Assembly (NCBI GenBank): GCA_947587085.1
Contig: CANPXX010000007.1
Span: 1-43,932 of the forward strand
From: an uncultured Clostridia bacterium
Lineage (GTDB): Bacteria; Bacillota; Clostridia; Christensenellales; Borkfalkiaceae
Direction: 5' to 3'
DNA length: 43,932 bases
The notes beneath the pieces are model-generated. The model saw nothing but the letters and a program-made list of their open reading frames with translations, had not been told where the DNA came from and made no database searches. The position numbers and the translations under genes were made by a program. Shown in pieces: positions 25,065-32,489 of the stretch (its first letter is position 1; each line of letters opens with the position of its first letter).

Positions 25065-25082
25065 TGAGTGAGCCCTCACTCA
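25065..25082. promoter_or_regulatory. TetR-type operator 2
   Basis: TGAGTGA-GCCC-TCACTCA, differing from operator 1 only in one spacer base, 20 bases after the tetR stop. The form resembles TetR-family boxes such as the FadR box of Bacillus (TGAATGA...TCATTCA). No good sigma-A promoter could be placed between the two sites. Confidence 0.65.
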
Positions 25083-25101
25083 CCAAAGCCGCAAAAAAAC
25101 A

Positions 25102-25701
25102 TCACGCCAAAATGGCGCCGATTCCGCCGAAGATGAGCTTCCAGATCGCCTCGTAGCTCTCCTCCGTCGCGGGGAGCTCCCCGCGGATCACCCGCTTCGC
25201 GAAGATGCCCGAGGTATCGAGCACATACGTCCACAGATGGGCGCCGCCCACCTTCTCGGTGAACCGCACCCGCTCGTTGAGGGCGTGCATGATGAGCGCA
25301 AAGTCCTTGAAATAGGTCACCCGCGCCTCGTCGTCGTGCCGCTCCACGTCGCGGATATAGGGCGAATCGCGGTAATCGAAGTAATACACCGTCTGATAGT
25401 CGCCCTTCACGAGGAAGTCGAAATAGGTGAACCAGAGACGGCGCACGACGTCGTAAAATTCCCGCATGGAGCCGAGCACGGGAAGATCGAAATTGCGGAA
25501 GAGCGCGGCGATGCGCATGTGGACGCTCTCGAAACAGGCATAGAGAAGGCGCTCCTTCGTCTCGAAATACTTGTAGACGAGCGCCTCCGACACCCCCATC
25601 CTGCGGGTGACCTGCTTCATGGAAAAACCGCCCAAGCCCTTCTCGGCGACGAGCTTCATGGTGGTATGAAGAAATTCTTCCTTTCGCGCCTCTTTCCCCA
25701 T
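25102..25701 (-). CDS. TetR-family transcriptional regulator
   Basis: A 199-residue repressor-type protein. The N-terminal helix-turn-helix is clear (GFSMKQVTRRMGVSEALVYKYFETKERLL, about residues 25-53). The C-terminal ligand or dimer domain is rich in aromatic residues (RRLWFTYFDFL). The track joins it to an unrelated upstream frame; the true start is ATG at 25701, exactly 7 bases after a TATAAT box and without a Shine-Dalgarno, so the mRNA is probably leaderless. Two palindromes between it and the giant gene are likely its binding sites. The ligand is unknown. Confidence 0.9.
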   Translation of the reverse strand: MGKEARKEEFLHTTMKLVAEKGLGGFSMKQVTRRMGVSEALVYKYFETKERLLYACFESVHMRIAALFRNFDLPVLGSMREFYDVVRRLWFTYFDFLVKGDYQTVYYFDYRDSPYIRDVERHDDEARVTYFKDFALIMHALNERVRFTEKVGGAHLWTYVLDTSGIFAKRVIRGELPATEESYEAIWKLIFGGIGAILA

Positions 25702-25708
25702 ATTTTCT

Positions 25709-25737
25709 ATTATAATATAAATCATTATAAAAGTCAA
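25709..25737 (-). promoter_or_regulatory. Leaderless tetR promoter
   Basis: TTGACT (25732-25737), a 17-bp spacer and TATAAT (25709-25714) on the minus strand. Seven bases separate the -10 box from the tetR ATG. Confidence 0.85.
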
Positions 25738-25804
25738 ATCCTCTCCGCCCTTTTCCCCATTTTTCCCTCCGATTTTTTCGGCATCTTTTTTCCCTCGCTT
25801 CCCG

Positions 25805-25818
25805 CCTCGGCGCCGAGG
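25805..25818. promoter_or_regulatory. 14-bp perfect palindrome between divergent genes
   Basis: CCTCGGCGCCGAGG lies 13 bp upstream of the -35 box of the PTS-like gene, in the divergent region with tetR. It may be an operator; it does not resemble the TGAGTGA sites. Confidence 0.35.
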
Positions 25819-25830
25819 AAGAAAAATCAC

Positions 25831-25859
25831 TTGCATTTTTTTGAGTCCTGTGCTATGAT
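25831..25859 (+). promoter_or_regulatory. Near-leaderless promoter of the PTS EIIC-like gene
   Basis: TTGCAT (25831-25836), a 17-bp spacer and TATGAT (25854-25859) with an extended TG. The ATG is 10 bases after the -10 box, giving a leader of about 3-4 bases. Confidence 0.75.
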
Positions 25860-25869
25860 ACCCTTCGCT

Positions 25870-27027
25870 ATGGACGAAAGAGAGACCTTGGAAGAGAACG
25901 AAGCGCCGTCCCGCGGACAGCGCCTCGTTCGATGGATCAAAAAATTTGCGAACCGTTACCTCATCGTCGCGTTTGCGGGGATGGCGAACGGGCTGTTCTG
26001 CACCCTCATCGCGGGGACTATCGTCTGCCAGATCGCCCGCCTCTTCGGCGAGGGGGCGTCGGGCGTGCCCTTCCTCGACCTGTGCTATCGCTTTTTGAAC
26101 GGCATAGGAACGTTCGCGAAAGTGATGATGGGCGCGGGAATCGGCGTCGGCATCGCGTGCAGTCTCAAATGCCCGCGGATGGCGACGGCGTGCAGCGTCG
26201 CCGTGGGAATCTTTGCCGCCAACGCGCCCACCCTCATCGCCTATGTGACGGCGGGGGACACGAGCAAGCTCTCCGCCTCCGTCCTCATCGCGACGGGCAA
26301 TCCTATCACCTGCTATCTCGCTTCCGTCATCGCGTGCGAGCTCAGCTCCCTCGTCTCGGGCAAGACGCGGCTCGATATCCTCTTCGTCCCCCTCGTGAGT
26401 CTCCTCTCGGGCGGACTCGTCGCCGCCCTCCTCGGCACCCCCGTGGAGTGGCTGATGGGCAAGATCGGCGAGGGCGTCAACGCGGCGACCGAATTGCAAC
26501 CCTTCCTCATGGGGCTCGTCATCTCCGTCGTCATGGGGCTCCTTCTCACCCTCCCCACTTCGAGCGCCGCGATCGGCGTCTCCATCGGGTTGAAGGGCAT
26601 CGCGGCGGGCGCGGGCGTTGCGGGATGTTGCGCGCACATGATCGGCTTCGCGGTGGCGAGCTTCCGCGAGAACGGCGTCTCGGGGCTCGTCGCGCAGGGG
26701 CTCGGCACCTCCATGTTGCAGATTCCCAATCTCAAAAATCCGCGCATCCTGCTTCCCGCCGTCGTCAGCTCCGCGATCGCGGGACCCATGTCCTCCTGTC
26801 TCTTCCGTTTACAGGCGACCGCCGTCGGCGCGGGCATGGGTACCGCGGGACTTGTGGGCGTCATCGACATGGTGGGCGCCTCCGCGGGAATCCTCCCTGC
26901 ATGGCAGCTTGCGCTCGGCGTCGCCGTCGTCTGTTTCCTTCTGCCCGCCGCCGTCTCTCTCGCCGTGAGCGAACTGCTCCGCAAGATAGGCTGGATCAAA
27001 GCGGGCGATATGAAGATCGCGCTCTGA
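25870..27027 (+). CDS. PTS EIIC-like membrane transporter
   Basis: A 385-residue polytopic membrane protein, about 10 helices, of the PTS_EIIC_2-type family. Glycine-rich loops such as GAGIGVGIACSLKCPRMATACS and GATGN-like loops (LIATGNPITCYLAS) are typical. No EIIA or EIIB partner is nearby and these stand-alone proteins are poorly characterised, so a sugar substrate is only implied. The start is ATG at 25870; an earlier in-frame ATG (25855) overlaps the -10 box and is rejected. There is no Shine-Dalgarno. It ends 6 bp from the convergent hydrolase gene. Confidence 0.8.
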   Translation: MDERETLEENEAPSRGQRLVRWIKKFANRYLIVAFAGMANGLFCTLIAGTIVCQIARLFGEGASGVPFLDLCYRFLNGIGTFAKVMMGAGIGVGIACSLKCPRMATACSVAVGIFAANAPTLIAYVTAGDTSKLSASVLIATGNPITCYLASVIACELSSLVSGKTRLDILFVPLVSLLSGGLVAALLGTPVEWLMGKIGEGVNAATELQPFLMGLVISVVMGLLLTLPTSSAAIGVSIGLKGIAAGAGVAGCCAHMIGFAVASFRENGVSGLVAQGLGTSMLQIPNLKNPRILLPAVVSSAIAGPMSSCLFRLQATAVGAGMGTAGLVGVIDMVGASAGILPAWQLALGVAVVCFLLPAAVSLAVSELLRKIGWIKAGDMKIAL

Positions 27028-27033
27028 CGTTCC

Positions 27034-27930
27034 CTATTCGCACACGTAGGTGTGCGCTTCGAGGAAGGAGAGCACCGTCTCGACGGCGGTCGTAAGCGCG
27101 GTCCCGCCGAAGCCGTGTCCCGCGCCGGGGAGGACCGTAAGCTCGACTCGCTCCTCGCCGTACGTCTCCACGGCTCTGTCGATGTACTGCCTCTTCACGA
27201 GGGCGTCCTGATCTCCCCATACGATGCAGACGTCCTTTTCGTACGCCCCGATGACCTCATAGGGGTCGAGATCCTGCACCGAACGGATGAACTCCGCCCC
27301 GATGGAATAGCCCATAAGCGCCGTATCGCGCTCGGGCTTGCCTCTCCAATCGTCGGGGATGTTGAAGGCGGGGAAGTACAGGGCGACCGCCGCGATGTCC
27401 TTCCGCACCGTCTCGTCCGCGGCGGCGAGCGCCGTCACGAATCCCCCCTGACTGCCGCCGAAGAGGAACACCTGCGACGTATCCACGTTGCCGAGCGTCT
27501 TGATCTTCGCGACGGCGGCGAGCAGGTCCTCCTTCATCGTGAAGGGCGTATAGTCGGAAGCCGTTCTGCCCGTGCTCTGCCCGCCCGCCTGCGCGCCGCT
27601 AAAGTCGAAGGCATAGCACACATACCCGCGCGAAGCGAACCGCATACATTCGGTGGGGAAATCCCGCCAATGCCCGTTGAAGCCGTGGCTCAAAATCACC
27701 GCGGGATACTTCCCCTCCTGCGCGGGCTGCCAGATCTTGCCGTACAGCGAGATCTCCCGTCCCGACCCGTCCGTGTAGTCCACCGTGCAGACTTCTTCGT
27801 CCACCTCATAGGAAAAGCCTGTGGGCAAATGTCTCAGTTCTCTCTCTTTCATCTTTTCCTCCCCGCAACCCGCGAAGATCGCGACCGCCGCAACGACGAC
27901 CGCCGCCGCACACATCAGCCAACGTTTCAT
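27034..27930 (-). CDS. Alpha/beta-hydrolase lipoprotein
   Basis: A 298-residue secreted hydrolase. The lipoprotein signal ends at IFAGC (Cys22). The alpha/beta-hydrolase core shows the oxyanion region VILSHGFNGHWRD, the nucleophile elbow GGSQGG (Ser), the acid in WGDQDALV and the His in GAGHGF. It probably cleaves esters or peptides outside the cell. AAGGAGAGAG lies before the ATG. It follows marR by 15 bases in one operon, so its expression is probably MarR-controlled and ligand-responsive. Confidence 0.88.
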   Translation of the reverse strand: MKRWLMCAAAVVVAAVAIFAGCGEEKMKERELRHLPTGFSYEVDEEVCTVDYTDGSGREISLYGKIWQPAQEGKYPAVILSHGFNGHWRDFPTECMRFASRGYVCYAFDFSGAQAGGQSTGRTASDYTPFTMKEDLLAAVAKIKTLGNVDTSQVFLFGGSQGGFVTALAAADETVRKDIAAVALYFPAFNIPDDWRGKPERDTALMGYSIGAEFIRSVQDLDPYEVIGAYEKDVCIVWGDQDALVKRQYIDRAVETYGEERVELTVLPGAGHGFGGTALTTAVETVLSFLEAHTYVCE

Positions 27931-27945
27931 ATTCTCTCTCCTTTT

Positions 27946-28389
27946 TCATTCCGCACCTCGGTGCGTTTGGTCCCGTAAATTTTGTGCCGCGCGCCAAAGG
28001 AGACGCATCAGTTCCCCGCGTTCCGCTTCCGTCATCCCGCCGAGCCCGCGCGCTTCGAGCGCCTCTACCCCCTCTTCGAGGCGGTCCGCCTTCTCCCTGC
28101 CCGCCTCGGTCAAAGAGACGAAGTACGCCGCTCTGCCCGTCTTGGCGACGCGCCGCTCCCTTCGGATGAGCCCCTTTTTCTCGATCTTCGAAAGGAGCAC
28201 GGTGAGCGTGGATTCGCGGACGCCGCACAGCTCGGCGAGCCGCTTCTGCACGAGCCCGTCGCCGCGGCGGAGGATATAGAGCACCTTCGGCTGCCCCTTG
28301 GTGAGCGACAGCTCGGCGAACAGCTTCTTGCTCGCCGCGGCATGTGCCGCCGAACAGTCCAAAAGCGCCAAAAACAGCTTGTCGTACAT
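27946..28389 (-). CDS. MarR-family transcriptional regulator
   Basis: A 147-residue winged-helix regulator. The recognition region is QKRLAELCGVRESTLTVLLSKIEKKGLIRRE with the wing ERRVAKTGRAAYFVSLTEAG, typical of MarR. The start has GGGAGGGAAG upstream. A perfect 18-bp palindrome sits between the promoter and the gene, which fits autorepression. It is the first gene of an operon with the alpha/beta hydrolase. The ligand is unknown. Confidence 0.92.
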   Translation of the reverse strand: MYDKLFLALLDCSAAHAAASKKLFAELSLTKGQPKVLYILRRGDGLVQKRLAELCGVRESTLTVLLSKIEKKGLIRRERRVAKTGRAAYFVSLTEAGREKADRLEEGVEALEARGLGGMTEAERGELMRLLWRAAQNLRDQTHRGAE

Positions 28390-28403
28390 CTTCCCTCCCG
28401 AAT

Positions 28404-28421
28404 AAATTCGTATACGAATTT
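28404..28421. promoter_or_regulatory. MarR operator, perfect palindrome
   Basis: AAATTCGTATACGAATTT, an 18-bp perfect palindrome beginning 6 bp downstream of the marR -10 box, across the transcription start. A bound dimer there would block the promoter. Confidence 0.8.
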
Positions 28422-28427
28422 AATCAG

Positions 28428-28457
28428 AGTATAGCACGCCTTCCCCCCCTCCGTCAA
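28428..28457 (-). promoter_or_regulatory. marR-hydrolase promoter
   Basis: TTGACG (28452-28457) and TATACT (28428-28433) on the minus strand with an 18-bp spacer that contains seven consecutive G. Confidence 0.75.
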
Positions 28458-28481
28458 GGGGAAAGCTGATTTTTTTCTCTG

Positions 28482-28521
28482 AAAAAACGCCGTCCGCCGA
28501 CAGAGCTGTCGGCGGACGGCG
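28482..28521 (-). terminator. Strong terminator of the addBA operon
   Basis: A perfect 16-bp stem (CGCCGTCCGCCGACAG and its complement, minimal loop) followed by TTTTTT on the minus strand, 12 bases after the stop of the 207-aa gene. Confidence 0.95.
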
Positions 28522-28533
28522 CGTTCGCGCGGG

Positions 28534-29157
28534 TCACAGTTTATATTTCGCCGTCATGCGGAGGACGGAGGCGAGGCAATCGTTGAGCCCGCGGAGCTCC
28601 TCCTCGGTGAGCGCCCTGCCGCGGTAGCCCTCCATCGTGTGGGTGAGCGCTTCCGCTTCGAGGCGGTCCGCGGCGGAGAGGGAAGCCTTTTTGAGCTTGC
28701 CGAGCATCTCCTCCGCATGCGAGAGGCGCATGCCGCACTCCTCGGGCGAGGCGACGGGCGTCCGCTCGAAACAGCACACCTTGGGCGGCGAGGCGGAGGC
28801 GGCGGGCGCGCAGTCGTTCCGCAGTCCCTCGCGGAACTTGCGGTACATCTTCTCCTCGCGGTCCGCCCTTTTCCGCTTCACGAAGCATACGCCGCACAGC
28901 GCGGCGAGGGCGAGCTCCATCCCCGCCACGGCGGCGGCTGCCCGTGCGCCCGAGACGCAGGCGGCAAGGGCGGCTCCCGCGCCGATCAGTCCCGCGGCGA
29001 AAACGGGATACGCGCGGCGCGCCTTCGTCAAGGCAAAGAGGGGAGCGGCTCCCGCGAGGAGGGCGGGAAGGAGGATGAGAAACACCCATTGGGGCGTGCG
29101 GGACAGAGAGTCCATCCAAAGTTCGATATCCATAGCGATGGTACAAGGATATCCCAT
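28534..29157 (-). CDS. Membrane protein downstream of addA, unknown
   Basis: Up to 207 residues. Three or so hydrophobic helices occupy about residues 22-90, followed by a basic cytoplasmic segment (CFVKRKRADREEKMYRKF) and an Ala/Glu-rich soluble C-terminus with paired cysteines (KVCCFERT). No family is recognised. The start is uncertain: ATG at 29157 has only a weak purine stretch (GGCGGCGG), and in-frame ATGs at 29133 and 29115 are possible. It lies 48 bases after addA, before the operon terminator, so it is cotranscribed with addBA; a role in recombination is not implied. Confidence 0.6.
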   Translation of the reverse strand: MGYPCTIAMDIELWMDSLSRTPQWVFLILLPALLAGAAPLFALTKARRAYPVFAAGLIGAGAALAACVSGARAAAAVAGMELALAALCGVCFVKRKRADREEKMYRKFREGLRNDCAPAASASPPKVCCFERTPVASPEECGMRLSHAEEMLGKLKKASLSAADRLEAEALTHTMEGYRGRALTEEELRGLNDCLASVLRMTAKYKL

Positions 29158-29205
29158 TTGCCGCCGCCCGTTTTGGCTGATTTCGCCGAAAAAGCGCGAA
29201 CGCCG

Positions 29206-32200
29206 TCACATGGGAATCTCCCGTCCCTCGGCGATGTTCACGATGACGGCGCGCACCCGCTCGGGCGGGACCTTCTCTATCTTGGCGACGGCGGCGCGGT
29301 ACAGCCTGAGCTGCACCGCATAGTGCGCCGCGGCGGAGGCGTCGTCCAGCGAGGTGAACTTGTAGTCCACGATGAGATACCCCCCGTCCTCCTCGGCGAG
29401 AAGGTCGATGGCGCCCTGATAGACGATCTCGTCCGCGCAGTCCGTCCCGTACGCTTCCCCGAAGAGGGAGGCGGGGAGGGAGACGAGGAAGGTCTGCTCC
29501 CGCCGCGTGGGCTTTCCTTTGAGCGAGGCGAGCACGGGGAGACGGAGGACGCGCTCCAAAAGCGCTCCGTCGATGAGATCGAGCTGCCGCGCGGTGAGGA
29601 CGCCGCTCTCCTTCAACCGTCCGAGTTCCGCCTGCACCGGCTCCCCGAAGCGGCAATGCTCCAAAAAGGCGTGGTAGGCGACGCCCTCCTCGGGCGTGTG
29701 TCCCGCGCCCGCATGCTCCTCGGGCGCAAGACCGCTCCTCAGACGGTCGAGGAGCCCCGTAGCGGAATCCTTGACGGGCAGCCGTTCGCTCCCCGCGTGC
29801 GGGTACCCCTCCCACAGCGCCTCGATGCTTTTCACCATGGCGGGATCGGCGCGGTAGACGAGCGGCTCTCCCTGCCGCGGGGGCGGGAGTTCTCCCCCCG
29901 TGCGGCGGCAGGAGGCGATAAGATCGCGCGGGAGGAAGTCGGCGAGACAGCGCGCCTGTCCCCTCTCCCGCTCCTCCGCGATGAGGTGGAGACGGCAGCG
30001 GGCGCGCGTCATGGCGACATAGAGCAGGTTGCGCTCCCCGTCCTCGTCCTCGCGGCGCAGAAGCGCCTTCGCCGCCTGCCGCACGATGGTCTCCCGCCGC
30101 ACCTTGCGCGCGGGCTCGAAGGCGTGCAGAGCCACCCCGAGTTCCTCCGTCCAGAGGAGCTCGTCATGATGGTCCTTGAAGAGTTCGTTGAGTTCGGCGA
30201 GGATGACGACGGGGTATTCGAGCCCCTTGGAGGAGTGCATGGTGACGATTCTCACCGCGTTCTCTCCGCCGCTCTCCGAAAAGCGCACGCGGAAGGCGGC
30301 GGCGCGGAGCTTCTTCAAGAAGGCATGCACGCTCCCGCACCCCTCGCTCTCCTGCACGAGACGGCTCACCCGCGCGAGGCGGTTCTTGCCGTCCCCCTTC
30401 GCCGCGATCTGCGCCTCCAACCCGTCGGCGAGGAGAACGGCGAGCGTCTCGGCGGCGGTATGGACGCGCGAGAGACGGCGGTAGCGCGCCGCCTCCTCCT
30501 TAAAGCGCTCCAGCTTGCGGGCGAGCGGGTCGGCGGGGAAGCGCGCACGGTAGAGCGCGCACGCCGCGCGGAAGTCGGAAGCCCCCGCGTCCTGCGTTTT
30601 CAGGCGCACGAGGGCGAGCTCGCGGTCGGTGAAGCCGCCGAGCACCGAGAGCATCGCCGTCGCCATGGGGATGTCCTGTTCGGGGTCGTCGAGGAAGGAG
30701 AGCCAATCGATGAGGAGCCTCCCCTCGAAGAAGTCGCACACGTTCACCTCGGCGGAGGAGGTGACGGGGATGCCCGCCTCGGAGAGCTTGCGCACGATGG
30801 AGCCCGCCTCCTTGGAGCGCTTGCGCACCAGAACAGCGATGTCGCCGTAGCGCACCTGTCTGTCGGCGGCGGGCACGGCGTCCACGTCCCGCCAGCTCCT
30901 GCCCGTCCCCTCCGTCTCGCCGCACTCTTCGAGCACGATGCGAAGCACCTCGTCGGCGACGGGGCTCTCCTTGGAGCGCGCCGCGGCGCGCTCCACCGAA
31001 TAGACGCCCCTCTCCTCCGATATGCGCTCCTCTCTGAGGGGGGTGCGGACGGTCACCTCGCCCGTGAAGTCGCCGTACCGCCTCCCGCCCCGCATGGGCA
31101 CATAGCCCTCCGTCTCCCCAAAGGCGCGGTTGACGAAATCCAGCACCGCCTGCGCCGAACGGAAGTTCTCGGTGAGGCGGAGATGTTCCGCCCCCTCCTC
31201 CCGCTCGAAGGCGCGCGCCGTATCGGTGAAGAAGCGCGAACGGCTGCCGCGGAAGCCGTAGATCGCCTGTCTGTCGTCCCCCACGAAGAAGATGTCCTCC
31301 CCCGCGAGCCGCTCCAAAATGGCGCTCTGCATGGGATTGACGTCCTGAAATTCATCCACAAAGACGTAGCGGTAGCGCGCGCGCACGGCTCTCCCCGCCT
31401 CCCCGTCCGAGAGGACGGCAAGCGCCTCATGTTCGAGATCGTTGTAGTCGAGCAGTCCCGCCTCCCGCTTCCAGCGCGAAAACGCCTCGTGATAGCGGAG
31501 GACGAGGCGGGCGAGCGCGGAGGCATAGCCGCGCGCCGAAGCGGCGCAGGCGCGCTCGGTCTCCCTGTCCGAGAGGGCAAGGAGCTCTTTGCACAGCTCT
31601 TTGAGCTCGGCGGCGAGTGCGCGGAGCGCGTCGATCGCGGCGACGTTGTCGGGGTCGGAGAGATCGCGGTTGGGGGCGCGAAGGGAAGGGAGCTCCGCCG
31701 CGCGGGCGCGGAGCGAATAGAGGTCCTTCGCCCCCGAGAGGCGCGCGTACGCGTCGGAGAGCGCGTCCCACAGCTTGACCGCCTTGGGCGCGTGGACGAG
31801 GACGGGCTCTCTCGCCCGTTCCAGCCGCGTCTGCCACCCGTCTATTCTGCGCAGGTCAGCTTCGAATACGATGCGCTCGGCGCGGAGAGTCTGCTCCTCC
31901 CCGTCCGCCCCGATCGCCTCGAGCGTCTCGCGGAAGGAGGCGAGCTCCCTCACCCGCCCGTACAGTTCGAGGACGGCTTTGCGGAGCGCCTCGTCCTTCT
32001 TCTTGCGGAAAAAGACGGAGAGGAGGGATGCAAAGCTCTCGTCCTTCTCCTCGAACGCCCGCTCGAACACCTCGTCCATCGCGCGCGCAGAGAGGGCGCG
32101 CATCTCGGCGTCGTCCTCCCCCGCGATGCGGAAGGCGGGGTCGGCGCCCGTCACGAAGAACCACGCGCGCACCAGCCTCCCGCAGAAGGCGTGCAGGGTG

Positions 32201-32487
32201 CACATGTCCGCCGCGGGCAGGGCGCGGAGCTGTGCGAGCAGCCGATCGCGCGCGTCCCCCTCCGCGTCCTCCAAACGGTCGAGAAGGGCGCGGCGGAGCC
32301 GTTCGCGCATCTGCGCCGCCGCCTTGTTGGTGAAGGTGACGGCGAGCGCCGAGCGCACGTCTGCCCCCTCGTCGGCGATGAGCGCGATGAGCCGCTCGAT
32401 CATCACGCGCGTCTTGCCGCTCCCCGCCGCGGCGGAGACGATCACCTTCCCCCGCGCCCGCACGGCGCGGCTCTGTTCCTCCGTCAT
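29206..32487 (-). CDS. addA: ATP-dependent helicase/nuclease subunit A
   Basis: A 1093-residue UvrD-type helicase with a C-terminal nuclease domain. Visible motifs are the ATP-binding loop AAAGSGKTRVMIERL, motif II in FVDEFQDVNPMQ, helicase motifs such as VTMHSSKGLEYPVV, and the nuclease signature LIVDYKFTS. With AddB it resects double-strand breaks and loads RecA. The start is ATG at 32487, two bases after the addB stop; the 38 extra codons in the track belong to the addB region. It is somewhat shorter than the roughly 1200 residues of Bacillus AddA but has all key motifs. Confidence 0.96.
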   Translation of the reverse strand: MTEEQSRAVRARGKVIVSAAAGSGKTRVMIERLIALIADEGADVRSALAVTFTNKAAAQMRERLRRALLDRLEDAEGDARDRLLAQLRALPAADMCTLHAFCGRLVRAWFFVTGADPAFRIAGEDDAEMRALSARAMDEVFERAFEEKDESFASLLSVFFRKKKDEALRKAVLELYGRVRELASFRETLEAIGADGEEQTLRAERIVFEADLRRIDGWQTRLERAREPVLVHAPKAVKLWDALSDAYARLSGAKDLYSLRARAAELPSLRAPNRDLSDPDNVAAIDALRALAAELKELCKELLALSDRETERACAASARGYASALARLVLRYHEAFSRWKREAGLLDYNDLEHEALAVLSDGEAGRAVRARYRYVFVDEFQDVNPMQSAILERLAGEDIFFVGDDRQAIYGFRGSRSRFFTDTARAFEREEGAEHLRLTENFRSAQAVLDFVNRAFGETEGYVPMRGGRRYGDFTGEVTVRTPLREERISEERGVYSVERAAARSKESPVADEVLRIVLEECGETEGTGRSWRDVDAVPAADRQVRYGDIAVLVRKRSKEAGSIVRKLSEAGIPVTSSAEVNVCDFFEGRLLIDWLSFLDDPEQDIPMATAMLSVLGGFTDRELALVRLKTQDAGASDFRAACALYRARFPADPLARKLERFKEEAARYRRLSRVHTAAETLAVLLADGLEAQIAAKGDGKNRLARVSRLVQESEGCGSVHAFLKKLRAAAFRVRFSESGGENAVRIVTMHSSKGLEYPVVILAELNELFKDHHDELLWTEELGVALHAFEPARKVRRETIVRQAAKALLRREDEDGERNLLYVAMTRARCRLHLIAEERERGQARCLADFLPRDLIASCRRTGGELPPPRQGEPLVYRADPAMVKSIEALWEGYPHAGSERLPVKDSATGLLDRLRSGLAPEEHAGAGHTPEEGVAYHAFLEHCRFGEPVQAELGRLKESGVLTARQLDLIDGALLERVLRLPVLASLKGKPTRREQTFLVSLPASLFGEAYGTDCADEIVYQGAIDLLAEEDGGYLIVDYKFTSLDDASAAAHYAVQLRLYRAAVAKIEKVPPERVRAVIVNIAEGREIPM

Positions 32488-32489
32488 AC

